A program made the position numbers and the translations under genes. From Cladopsammia gracilis (taxonomy: Eukaryota > Cnidaria > Anthozoa > Scleractinia > Dendrophylliidae): 64,000 nucleotides of DNA. Every line of letters begins with the position of its first letter. Position 1 is the stretch's first letter. Of the stretch, positions 1 through 13,500 are shown piece by piece. A model generated the notes under the pieces. It ran no database searches. It was not told where the DNA came from and saw only the letters and a program-made list of their open reading frames with translations. The stretch spans positions 3,382,001 to 3,446,000 of the forward strand of contig JAJGOT010000002.1 in assembly GCA_022457155.1 (NCBI GenBank). The letters run 5' to 3'.

Positions 1-37
1 TATAGTAAAAATATAGTAATATATTCTTGGTTTTCAC

Positions 38-150
38 ATGACGTCATAAAAATTAAAAAATCTAAAGTATGCGTCCTACAAAGCTGTTTCTAACATGGTA
101 TGTGGATACAAGTGTTATAATCTTTCACAAAAAGTTTCAGGTTTTAACGA
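38..150 (+). repeat. Dispersed repeat, copy 1
   Basis: The stretch with TGACGTCATAAAAATTAAAA, ACATGGTATGTGGATAC and CTTTCACAAAAAGTTTCAGG recurs in reverse complement at 56075-56185. Function unknown; no coding potential. Confidence 0.75.
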
Positions 151-550
151 TGTTTTGCTTCCGATTTACAAAGGTTTTAAATGTGTCACGCAATGCGTCA
201 CGCTATTTCATATAAGCCGCAAAAATAAGCCTATCTGAAAGTTATTGTTTGCATTATAAGTGCTTATAAGCACAGTTAATGGAGCTTATAGCAAATACAA
301 TATTTTTGGATGTGATTTTTGGTGTAATTAAGACTTTGAATTTTTGGCTGCCATCTTTGGCCGCTCCATACATTTCTTACTAAAAATATCTAATAATCGT
401 TCATCTATAACTCTTGAACGAAATGCTTTGGCGCTTCAAAATTTGGCCAAGATGTGTAGTTTTAAACTCTCTACAATTCCATAAATGTTTTGGATTCGAA
501 ATCTATTTTTTAATGCTTCTGAATTTTGATGATGTAAGTGAAAGCCAAGA

Positions 551-684
551 ATATGTTGTGGTTCAATTTTATCCTTGGTTCAAATTCTTTTCCCTTTGTT
601 TTTGGCTATGGTAATGTATGATAATGAGTTTTAAACAAAGGAAAATAAAATTTGAACCAAGGATAAAATTGAACCACAACATAT
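551..684. repeat. Inverted repeat, ~51-bp arms
   Basis: ATATGTTGTGGTTCAATTTT and onward at 551-602 returns in reverse complement at 633-684, with a ~30-bp spacer. It lies in intron sequence upstream of the first recognised UTP20 exon. Confidence 0.85.
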
Positions 685-1074
685 ATACAGTAGTAGTACG
701 TTAAAACAGTAACATTAAACTATTTGCTGAGTCTATTAAAAATAGAGCAGCTGTTATAATAAAATGATTGCTTGGCTACCTCAGTTCTCACTATGGGCAG
801 ATGAAGCAAGTTAAAGTGTACTCTGTCTAGGTTTATGGGTGATTACATCTCTATTTACAATAAAATACATGTACAATGTAATTTGTAAAAAATTATTATT
901 AAAACTACAAAATTGTGCATTTTGTAGTTGATAAAGTTAAAATAAAGGTGAAAAAAAAAGAAAAAAACTTCAATGTACACTGTGCATAATGCTTACATGT
1001 ACCTGTATATATTTTTGCAGTGAACTTTGCTGCTGTTACAATGTAAAGTTATTTTTTCTTCAATTTTTTCCCAG

Positions 1075-1589
1075 GTTATTCAGTCAACGTTGGTGAGAGA
1101 TTTCACATCAGACATTATTGTACCATCATTGCTTAAACTTGCATCAACTCTTCTGCTGGGATCATTCACGGAACTCTCAAGAGATTGGCACTACAAACAA
1201 CTAGCAATGAAAGTGTTCAATATGACGGACAATCTTGAACAGTTCTTTACATTCTGTAGACATCTTTTACAATGGGAGAACTTCCAGAAAGACATGTTGC
1301 CTTTATTGTTGAACCGCTGTCAATCTGAGCTTTTAAAAAAGTCATGTAACATCCAAGAAGTTGTTCTTATGTTGACAGAAGTCATTGTGCACAGCACAAC
1401 AGCTGATATTAGTGACCTTGGATTAGGAAGCTTAAAAGGTGCTCTTTTCTTTCCAAAATGTGGCAGCCAGAAAGGTGGACAGATTCTGAAGGTTTTCCTT
1501 GATAATCTGAAAATAGATGAGACCGTTTTGGTGGATAAGAGCAGGCTCCCTTTAATATGGGGCACTCTTGTGTGCATTCCTTGCATCAG
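1075..1589 (+). CDS. UTP20: UTP20 exon 1 of window
   Basis: The acceptor is TTTTTTCCCAG and the donor is CAG|GTAGGT. The exon opens in phase 0 (VIQSTLVRDF) and ends two bases into an Arg codon. It encodes about 171 residues of helical repeat, including HLLQWENFQKDMLPLL. The upstream exons that would carry the N-terminus are not in the window. Confidence 0.88.
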
Positions 1590-4500
1590 GTAGGTGATAT
1601 AATAAAAATAGATGTTATTGAACTAGCGTGAGGTTCATATTGGAAAAATATAGGTCAAGCAAAAAAGAACAAGACCAATATTTCCCAATATAGACCGAAC
1701 AAGTTTTTATTATTATGGCTCTTTTAAAATTTTGCTGAGAAATAATAATTAATGCATCTGTTCTCGACAAACACAGGCGCTAAAGTTAAGCATAATACTT
1801 CGCATTTTTCAGGCCACTTTCGTAACAGTTTAACCAAAATTATCCGCCAAATATGAAGAAAAAGTGTTTCTACTAAATAAAAAAGTTTTCTTTGTTTAAT
1901 GTTTCATAAAAGAAATTTTGCAAAATTAATTCGCAAGCAGTCCATCTTAGCAGTCTGTTTGCAAAAATTTCAACCACTTAGGGAACCAATCAGATTGCTC
2001 CTTTTTATCATGGACCAGTTCAGCCATAATTCTAATAAAATAAATTAATAAAAATAAACTACAGTGTACACTGTATTGTATTTCTGTTCCATGTGATGGA
2101 GATGAATTGAATAGCTCATTATGAAAAATACCATAATAATCTTTTATGTGCAGGCTCAGCCTCGCCGGGTTGTAATTATTCAAGTCTCCTTTGTTAGCAT
2201 TGCACAGTGGAATTCAGAGTACATGTAGGAATGGTAGGACATAGCATTGTGTGTTCATATACATGTACAAATGTGCACTGTATGCAAATTACCAAGAAGT
2301 TGAAGCATAGCGTGTGCAGTTCGTGCTGAAAACAAAAGAAATTGAAAAAATCAGGCTTACATCAAGCACCACCCAAACCTGCACTTTAAAGAGTATTACA
2401 TGCATGGTGTGGCCAGGAGCCCATCGTTGATGGGCTCCTGAAGTGGCCTATTGTGCAATCTGATTTTCCTGGGGGAGGGGGTACTCTGTGTATTTATGGT
2501 TGGTGGTGTGTCACTGAGACTCTGAAACCATTACTGTTCAGCTGCATTTTCCAACCCAACTCTAGACTATGTACCAAAAATCCCTACCCTATTCCAGACT
2601 TATTATTTTCCAGAACTCTCTTATTTCTAATCCCTATCCCAAACTAAACTGCTTAAAAACCATACCCTTCACAACAGCAAGTACCCATATACACTACTGT
2701 AGCTTTAATAATACTGCTGTACTGTACATGCATATTAGAGTACCCCCCCCCCCCCCCCAATGCTGATTTGTTGAAAAAACATTTAAAACTGAAAGTTTCA
2801 TGCACATTTATTTTAGACAAAAACATGCTCAAAATTAACCCCTTCCCTAATTTTAGCGATCCAAATTTTAAGCATCTGAAAATGTTACAGTGCTAATTTC
2901 AGAAAAAAAATGCTCCTGAATAGGCATATTTTGGAAAGATTCCTGATCTTTTTTGTCAGGCATGTTGCAATGGCATGGTACAATTTTGGGGAAATAGGGA
3001 AGTGTTCTTCTTCTTTTCAGTTTCAGTTTGGAGGTTTGTTCCATTTTCAGCTTACATATGAACATGTAAGTTAAGCTTATTGCAAGTACACTTTCCAGTT
3101 AATTACAGAATTTTGTGTTGTGTTGATTACATTTTGTGTTTTGATGTGCATTGTATATGTATGTGGTCCAGATTATTGTTTACATCCAAACGGCTTAGTG
3201 TTACTATTTACATGAAAGCTTCTGAGCAGTGCTTTCCTTGTGGCACTGTTTATTGTGTTGTGCAAGGTGGTTCTAACTTCTGAGTCTATGCATGAGGTCC
3301 TAAATTGTGGCAATTCAATTGAAATGCACTCTGACAAATCAGAATTTCAACGTTTTTTACGTCTTTTAACTTTTAAACTGGACCATTATTAGTATTAAAA
3401 AATTAATGTTGCTTACAGGTATACATGTATAACATCTATTGCTTTTATTTACAGACCATTAGACATTCCTCGGTGTTGCAGTCAGCTCATCAGCTTAATC
3501 CAAACCCTCAGTAAATACCTTCTATCGACTAAGATTGTTACAGGCCACACGCGTTACTTGAGTGTGCTAAGCCAGGCCATTCAGTCTTACAGTTTGATTG
3601 TGTCTAGTGCGGAAGAGCTTACCAAGCATCTGGACTACAAGTTCATGTTGGCATTGCTCAGGTAAACCTCATTTTCCCTTCATGTCAAAATCAATGTAAC
3701 ATTACACCCTTAAAAAGCAAATAATAAGTGAATGGGAAATTATGAAACAAAATAATATAAAAAGAAAAAAAGAAGGAGGCGGACATAAAGGAGAGCGACA
3801 CTTTGGGAATAAAATTAAATTATTGCTCAATAACGTTTCTCAGCGTTTTAACCTTTTTAACCATTATACTAATCCAAGTATTATCTAATTGTTTTTAGAT
3901 CCTGGCCTGATGATGCTCACATTCTTCAAGCTTGTCTTAACATGGTGACAGTGGGGCGGACACATGGAATCCAGAGCTTCCTGGCCGTGAAAAACCTGCA
4001 AGAAATCTACCCTTATGTTCGTGTCAATCTGTGTTCTGCCAGTCATGTCATACGCCTTCTTACGCTTAAGATACTAAGTTGCTTTGATCAGCCAGAAAGA
4101 CGTTCATTGGACGAGAAGGTACAGTGTACATGTACATGCATAATACCTTAGCGAGGGGTGTGTGGAACGTTCGACCTGAAAATGGCTATCGTTAGCAGCT
4201 GCCCAACTTCGTACCTAGGGCCATCTCTATTGTTGAAAATGGGGGCGCGATAAAAATCCCCTGGACAAAGCTGCAAAATAATCTGGGAGTAAAAAACAAT
4301 AAAATGTCGTCTTTATTCCACTTGATGGCTTAAGAGTGGAAAGAAGACGACATTTTGTCATTTTTCACCCGATAGAATACTTCCGAATGCTTGCAGGGAG
4401 TATTTACAGCTTTGTGCAAGGTTTTATTTCGGTGCCATTTTAAAGAGGCATTTTGTAAAATATTGAAAAACTAATTATGAATGGTCACACCATAGGATTT

Positions 4501-7500
4501 CGTCAACAGACTCCAAAGTTATAACTAAATTACATATCTCCGTAACTGACTCTGGAAGTGAAAGGGTTAAAGAATTGACATCTAACTAACATTTGTACGT
4601 AACGTTGGTACGTAAGTACTTCACAGGCCTTCGACTGCTTTTCCCGCGTATTTTGACATCGTTTACACGTCATGTAACAGTCACAAAGTTACATGCGGTT
4701 ACCAAGCTAAACAACGTTCCGCCATATTGATACATTTTTAAAAGGACCTGAAGAAGGCCAGTGAAACTGGCCGAAACGTCGATTTTTTTAAAGATTTTAA
4801 CCTCGGAAAATCCCGAAAACAATTCAGAAATTTTAATTTGTACAAAGATGAGAGGTGAAAGTTTCAGGAATACGATTTGTGTTTTTCATTTCAGACTCTT
4901 TCTTCAGAGATGAACTCGGTGTTTCAGTTGTGCCTCTCAGCTGAAGAAATTCCAGTTCGTTTGGAAACTTACAGAGACAGGCTAGTGTGCCTGCAGAAAC
5001 TCCGCTTCTCCGCTTCGTTCTACGACGCGCTTCCAGAGTTCTGCCGGGAAGCTGCACTTCTCCACCTGTCCGGCATGCTTTGCGTTAACTTCAGCCCTCT
5101 GTGGGATCCTGTCATCGAAATTATCGCGAGTTTTGCTCAAACCTCAAATGTGAAGCACTTCTGGGAGACCTTCAGTGCGCTTCTAAATACAGCGGCAGAA
5201 AATGCAGGTAATATTATGTCGTCTTTTCGGTTTACAAAAAGGCATATGTGTTTTCGGTTTTTTTATACGGAATAGGCTAAAGCAACTGATAATTTCGCTA
5301 AAAAACGTATCAACTGAGTTTTTAAAGTACAAACTAAACTGGCCATCGAAAACAATAAGTCTCAAGTGCTGTCCTTTCGTCAGGGCAAGTCAAGGTGTTA
5401 TTGGCTGTATGTGGTTGATATACAGAACCAAGGAGCTACGCTCTTGGCGGAAACATGGTAGCGTAAAAATCTTGACTAAATTGCAGTGTAGTTGAATGAG
5501 AAGCATTCGTTGATTCCATGGCAATTAATGGCAGCTTTCCGTGTTATCCTAACGTGGTGAAAAAGTGCAAACGGTTGAGTAGAGTGGTTACGGATTTACT
5601 GATTACTTTGATTGAAGCGTCAGTCGACTTGTTTAAATGCGACTTTGTCATTTTTTTCTAAATTCTCGGAGGTGTTCGCGGAAACGATCAACTTGCATGA
5701 GAAGACTACACTGTAGGTGATCTTTTTGGCGAACATCTACGAGACGTTAGTGATCAAACGTTTTAGTTGGAAGGGCGTCTGGTGGTTAAATAAAATAATC
5801 CGCCATATTTTTTTTTCACGATCCGCCGAACTCTTGATATTTTACGATGACCGCTATACACAGGTGGCACTCATAGCGTATAATTTCCACAGGACATCCA
5901 ACACGCGAGAATAGGATGGCTGCCCTGTGCGGGCAGCAATTACAAAATCTGCAGTCGAAGTTTAGAAACAGAATCACATCTGTAATCAGATACGAAGCGT
6001 TCTGAATATATACAATCATAGAAAATGCTTCATTTTCGCCTCAGTACAACATTAAAAGGCTGATGTTTATCAAAGGAAGACAAACAGGAGAAAAGAGCCA
6101 CCTATAATTTTGAAACAATAAAAAAGACTTTTTACACGAGAACGCCGTAAATTGTCGCCAAATATCAGGGTAAACAGTCCAAGTTTTTAATAACGCTTGA
6201 TGTTTAATGTCAGGTTTTACCGCGAAATTACCATTAAAATCTTCCAGTGTTTTAATTAGTCTTTTCAACGATATTAATCTAAGTGCTGGCGACTACATGT
6301 TTGAGTTGGTTTAAGTAAGGGATAATGTCCGAGCTCCAAGGCCTTCTCAAAAATAATGACCGAACGAGTAGCGCGAGGTCATTATTTTTTAATTGTACGA
6401 CACGAAATTCAATTACTATTACGGGTAATTGGTTAACTGTAATTGTACAACTGTAATTGTACACCTACATTGCGCGCGCGTTGAACAGGTGCACTTAAAG
6501 TGGTTCCTTTATTGCTTTCAAATTTAATGGAAAATATTCTTGAGGTTTTGAGTATGAAAAATTCCACGTAGACTTGTGGGAGTGTAAATCCTATTTAATG
6601 GGAATGATGATTTATTACCAAGTCACTATAATCATACATTACAAGAGACATGGTTCCAAAACTAAGGCGTCGTTCACACTTGGTGCCCGAGCACCGTGCC
6701 GGGGCACAGTACCTGACGGGCACCAATGTGAACATGGCTTGTGCCCGTGCCCGATTCAGTGCCTGAGTTCAAGGTATCGACCTTGTACCCGTACCCGAGC
6801 ACCGTGCCCAATTATTGGCACGGGCACTTACAAAAAGCCGTGTTCACATTGGTGTTCGTCGGGCACTGTGCCCGGGCACGGTGCTCGGTCACCAAGTGTG
6901 AACGACACCTAAGAATCAGTAAGCGGATCATTGTTAAACAACACCGGAAATTGCATTTAGTCTTGTTACTTTCGAACCAATCGAATGTGCATAAAATAAA
7001 GTAGTTTATTAAACTTCAACACTGACAGCGTTTAATGTTTTCAGTTTTTGTTACGACATTCGATATAAATGCTTTTATTTCAAGCTTTTAAAACGCTCTA
7101 ATTGAAAGAGTAGAATAAATAGACCCCCCAATGTTTGTGAGTTGTGCGCTGATTGGCTAACATTTGATGAGCTGTCAAGTAAGATGAGCGGTTTCTTCCT
7201 TCTTTAGCATAAATGGCGCAGCACTTTCTTTTTTAAAAAGCAGATGGATATGTAAGAAGAATAAGGAAGCTATTGGGAAAACGGAAAACATGAACAAAAC
7301 GGCGAATGGGTCGAGCTGCTTCAGTACATTGGATCCTACAGCATTAACTATCGGAATGACCTTCTTTTTCTGCCTGATCTCTGTCCTTTCGCTGGCTGGA
7401 AATTCATTTATCTTAATAATTGTCTACAAAACCAAAACAATGCGAACGCCAATCAACTATTTCATTGCAAACGTGGCGTTGTCCGACCTACTGTATCCAA

Positions 7501-10500
7501 TCTTTCTGTTCCCGCGGTATCTAACAGAGATGTACGCAGACTCCTGGTTTATCAGTGGTTCTCTTGGCCAGGCCTTGTGTAAGATAAGCGTCTTCTTACC
7601 CGATGTCTCCATTACAGTGTCTGTTCAGAGCTTGCTTCTGATAGCAGTGGATAGATTTGGAGCTGTTGTGTTTCCTCTCCGTTCACCTCTCATCGGTTCG
7701 AAGCTCTGTCCCTATGTTATACTCGGCACGTGGGTCGTCTCCATGGCCATCAAGTCGCCACTTTTGTTCAGTTACAAACTTGTTGAATACTGGAGTCTCC
7801 TTTCATGTCATGATGCATGGAATGACGTCTTTGGCGACTCCTCATCCCAAAAATTTTACTATCTTAGTTTAGAAGTTTTATCGTTTTATATACCTACTGC
7901 TCTGTTGGCCATACTATACTTCATCATTGTTGTCACACACAATTCAAAGATAATTCCAGGCGAGCAAACTGCTAACGCTATCCAACAACGTGCGAAAACA
8001 AACAGAAACGTGTTTAAGATGTCTATTGCTATCGTTTTAGCGTTCCTACTTTGCTGGGTTCCCTATAGTATTATATACTTACAATCTCATTTTGTATGGC
8101 ACGGTAGATGGCCCCCTTGTGGTATTATACACTTAATGTATATCACCTGGTTTATGACTCACGCAAATTGTGCTATAAATCCCTTCATCTGTTTGTTTTT
8201 CAGTGGGAACTATCGTCAAGGTCTCAAGCGAGTCTTGAGGTGTTTCGGATCTTTGTAGTAAAATTCCTTGGAAATTCACATCATATATTAATTATTTAGT
8301 ACCTTAAAACATAGCGAGCGTTTCGTAGTTCTTTCTTTCTTCTTTTCTTCTTTTTTCTTAGTTTCTTTCTTTCTCGTAGTTTCGTAGTTTTTCGCGTCCT
8401 AAAAATTATCATCAGAGACCACTAATGTATATATAGATAGGCTTAGCCTAACAGCGAAGCTCTCTGAACAGAAACGATGATAACCTTAACTTAGGCGAAA
8501 GGTCGGAAGCACAAGAAAAATTAGAATTAAGATTGACAACCGGGCTCTTTCTCAATTTTAGCATTCTCGAAAACAGTATTACGCGACCGTCTGTGCAGTA
8601 TATTTAGACTGCACAAAAGCTCACAAAAACAACTTTCTCTTGGTCTAGAATGACTAGTATGACTAATTTCTGAAGTTGCAGAAGGTTACTCTATAAAGCA
8701 TAGTATAACAATGAATTAATATGCTCCCATTTTAGATTGCTTCTTAGTTTCAGCGACAAAATAAAATAAAATAAATACATCCACAGATGCCATGCGTGTG
8801 TACACTATTTCGAAGCAAAGCGCCTTGTCTTCTACCCGAGTTCCTTGAGATCCTGAATGTGCATGCTGTAGCTTAATCATCGCTAGTCACCTCGGAAGAC
8901 CAATGAGTCCTATATATTTTCAGAATATCATGACCTCTTTATGGTATTTTCGTGGAAGCCATTTATTAGATTTCGCTTCACCTTCTTACAGACTTTCTGC
9001 AAAACTGTCGTCAACACGAAAATGTTACTTGTATGATTTCCCGTTTTTTGTTTTGAAGAAAACAGCTCTTAGCTTCCCAACACAAAATACGCAAGTGCTA
9101 TTCCTGTAAAACAGCTCCGAAAGTATCATCAGCACGGTGTATAAACACTCAATTCAATAACGTGTTGGTGACTACATATTAAAGAATATGTTTGGGATGG
9201 TTTAAATCTACATAAAGGTTCCATATCTTCCAGCTAAGTCTAATTAGCTTTAGAAGTTGACCATGTCGGTTTGCATAATCAATCAACATATTCAACATTA
9301 TTCTCGTGCGTGCAAGTTTATATAGTCACCTGTTCAACTTAAACAGGCAGATTTGAAAAAAATAATTTCTACAAAGAAAACAAAGGGGAACTCCTCTTTG
9401 ATCTTAGATTATAAAAAATTATTACAGAATCGGCGAGACAGAAACACAATATGTGCGATTTACGAAAGATTCTTCGCTCTTAAATAAGGTGTGTTACTGC
9501 AACACACCTTTTTTGTCTTCAAAACAACACACATAAAGTTGTGTATAAATACACACCTTTTCATGTGTTCCCCTTAAGGTGTGTCTTTGGAACACACCAA
9601 GGTGTGTTCGGGGAACACATGAAAAGGTGTGTATTTATACACAACTTTATGTGTGTTGTTTTGAAGACAAAAAAAGGTGTGTTGCAGTAACACACCTTAT
9701 TTAAGAGTGAAGTATAGAAACATAGAAAATGCTTCCTTTACGCCGCAGTAGAACATTAAAAGGCTACGTTTTATCTAGGGACAAGGGAGTGTTTAACTTA
9801 GAAAATAATAATTACACAAACAAGAACAACGTATTAGTGAGTCACCTGCAATTACGAAACAATTAAGAAAAACTTGATATGAGAACGCCGTATAATGTGT
9901 AAAATGTCAGAATTGTCGCCAAATATACGAGTAAAAAGTCCAAGTTTTTAATAAGTGTGATCATCTTGGTAAAAAAAAACGCTGTGAAAATAACCGCTTG
10001 ATGTTTAATGTCAAGCTTTACCGCCAAATTACCATTAAAACTTGGGGACACTGTTCCAGCTGAAATGTCGTGTTTTCATGATTATGGCCAAAAGCTTGCT
10101 TTAGTTTGCTTTATTATCTTAAAATAATAAGAAAAAATCGCCAAAAGTGATAAATGCATTTGTTTCAGCTAAGTCTAATAATTCCAATTAGCTTTAGAAG
10201 TTGACCATGCCGGTTTGCATAGTCAATCAACATATTCAACATTATTATTCTCGTGCGTGCAAGTTTACAGAAACGTTTACAAAAAGGAAACACGAAAAAA
10301 GGGGATATCTTTTTTTATCTTAGATTATTCAAATTTATTAGAGAATAGGCGATCGAAGTTTAGAAACAAAAACATTATCTGTAATATTCGAAACGTTCTG
10401 AACATAGAATGGAAAATGTTTCATTTTCGCCGCAGTAGAACATTAAAAGGCTGGCCCCGGTTGTTCAAAAGGTGGATAGCGCTGTCCACCGGACAAATCA

Positions 10501-13500
10501 CTGACCAGTGGATAAGCATTAACAAAATCCATTGTGTTATCCGCTGCGTGGATAGTGATTTATCCGGTGGATAGCGCTATCCACTTTTTGAACAACCGGG
10601 GCCTGAAGTTTATCTAGGGAAAAAGGATTAATTACACAGACAGGAACAACTTATTAGTGAGCCACCTGCAATTTGAAAGAAATAATTAAAAAAAGCTTTT
10701 AAAATGAGAACGCCGTATAATGATATGTAAAATGTCATAAATGTCGCCAAATATCTGAATAACAGTCCGAGTTTTTAATAAGTGTGACCATCATGGTCTA
10801 TATTAACATGCAATTATAAAAAACCACTTGATGTTTAATGACAAGTTTTACCGCCAAATTACCATTAAAACCTTGCAAGGTTTTAATTAGTTTCTATAGC
10901 GCTATCTAATAGGCCATTTCCGAGTTGCCTTTAGCCTCTCTATCAAAGCGAGGCTAGGTGCGAAACCTTTCATATGAAAATGAGTTTTCATTCACATGCA
11001 AATAAGTTTTATTTGCATGTGAATGAAAACTAATTTTCATATGAAAGGTTTCGCACCTAGCCTCGCTTTGATAGAGAGGCTAAAGGCAACTCGGAAATGG
11101 CCTATTGATGTAATAACCTGGTCAGCTTAAACCAGCAAATAAAGAAGGAAATCATTTATATGTTATTATTGTGCGTGCAAAATATAGAATACGTATGTGT
11201 ACGTATGCAGCATTACATTGAATAGTGCTAGCACCTCTTTGTTATATTGCTTTGAGAATATTTGACGTTTCTTACGTGAAAGTCTTTTCTTTCCTTTCAT
11301 TCTTCCTGCTCGTCTTGTTTCCGAGTTACGCGAACACTAAATGTTTTCTACACGAAATGTTTGGGCGCCATCTTGGAATTTGAAATTAGAGGAAGATTGG
11401 GGAGAGTAGAAAATGTGGCCCAACTCCTTACGTTTTGGGAATCCAAGATGGCGGCCAAATATACTGCACGGCACTGCAGACTATTATCACTGAGAGAAAA
11501 AGGGACTTGTTAGAGTGTAAATGGGCAGGATGATTTATCAACAAAACGTGGCTCCAAAACTAAGAAACAGTAAGCGATTTAGAGATTATGCAATCGTCTG
11601 CGATTAGCCAGCCCTAGATTATGCGAGGACTATAAACCAAGAAAGGACTTGTCTTTATAACAACAGACTGCAAACAACACTTGTTGCTTACGTTACCTGT
11701 GTAGCAGCCTAAACGGGGAGGGGAGGAGAGGAAGAACGGGGGCGTTTTTCGCTCCAATTCCCTTTCCGCCTCGTTTAAGCCTGTCATGCATGTTAAATCT
11801 CGTTTTCTGGCTTCACGTGAATCATATCGTACAGAGTTCGAAATGATTTCCTTGTAGATGATTTTTTTTACAGCAGTCGTACCTCAGGTCTCTAGCCTTG
11901 AATGGTCTAGGTCACCATTTTTAGTGTTGGAAACCCAAAAATAATGGTCTAGTTTTGTTTCAAATTATTCTACTAATGCTATAAGAGTAAAACGAAGTGT
12001 CTTGGGGTGCAGATGGCCAGGATGGAAATGGATTGCATCTTGAAACAACTGGCCTTTTTTTTTTCAAGTTTCTCGCCTTGTGTCTAGGAAAACTCGCTAA
12101 AACTATTTTATGGTTTACTTTCCCTTCGAAAATTTAATTGATATCTAGCTCTTCTTGTTCTATTTCTAAGGTACTTTTTATTTAACTCGTTTGTAAAATT
12201 AGACTAGTTAAAAGTATTTAGAGGCTATGTGGTCTTTTCTATAAAAGTCTACGCACTACAAACACTTTTATTTTTTTTCCAATTTCAGAAAAGGAACTTA
12301 ATGAAGAAATGGACACAGCCGACAGCCAACAAGCTTCCATGAAAAATAGTGAAGCAGTAGACAGCAAACCATTTAAATGTCTTGATGAAATATTTAACAA
12401 ACATAATATTGCCTCTTTGGGTTCACGACAAGATAACAGGGCTGATCACACTAACTTCCGGTATTTGTTGTGGAAAGCAATGGCTTCCTTTCCGGAAGTT
12501 TCGGAGCAGAAGTCACGTGATTTAGTGCCATTGTTCCTAAGATTTGTGAGGTAAGAAATACAAACCTTCAGGCTATCAAAATACACAGTTGGTCATCCAT
12601 CGGTATTCCATTCTTCCCTGAGGCTTTGCAGTTCATTGCTTCTTTTCATGTCAAGCGTAAAATTTGAACTTTTTACAACCTCATTGCCTCGTCACGTCAT
12701 CGTTTTTCATGGACCATCACTGCGGAGTTTGATTGTCTTGTCTAAGGAAACAACTCGAGGGCAGAAACATGGACTCGACGTACTAAACTACCACATCGAC
12801 CTTCTTCCAACTGAAGCTTGTTTGGCATAGTTCAAGGAAGGCCAAGCGTAGTATTTTAAAATGACTTTACAATCACATTTCGTACAATCTCTTTGGCTTT
12901 TTGGTGAACAGTGCATCATGTTTTTTTTTTTTTGTATATATTTTTACGAATAATGTGCTTCACTTAAGGAAAAAATGAGGTAAAGTTTTCTTGGAATAGG
13001 TGCTTTTTCGATCTTTAGGTAAAAAAAAATCGTTTCATTATGATATACATTAACTCTGTTGTCTCTTTTGCGGTGAAAAGATCAGCGTGAATGGAAATTA
13101 ACTTTGCTTAGTGTACACATTCCTTTTTGCTTTGTTACAGCAATGAATATTTTGTGGCGATGGAAAACGTAGCCCCATCGCAAGACATTCGCGCCAAGCA
13201 AAGCGCTGAACCGCACGGGGCAACCCTCACAGATCAGCCTGACCAATCAGAGTCCAGAGAAATTGACGCGGACAACTCTGCTTCCGAACCACAAAACAAC
13301 GCGCACAAGAAGAGGCACAGAGCGGCTACAAAGTCCCTTTGCGTCCATCTGAGCCTCTTCACAGCATTCAGAAACCCGAAAGCACTCTTCAAAGAATCAG
13401 AAATGAGACAGCTGTTTCTGAGATTCCTCGCGCACAGGGAGGGTGAAGTACAGAAACTTGCAGTCAAGTGCCTCATGACTTACAAGTTTGGTTATCTGGA

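Noticed and set aside
414..614. 66-residue open frame
   Set aside because: Its 3' part is the left arm of an inverted repeat; composition is typical of AT-rich intron DNA.
6574..7004. Open frames rich in Pro, Cys and His
   Set aside because: They lie over the GC-rich inverted-repeat element at 6665-6910 and have no family resemblance.
7081..7289. Promoter of the GPCR at 7290
   Set aside because: CCAAT-like ATTGGCTAAC and TAAATA-like words are present, but similar ones occur throughout this AT-rich DNA.
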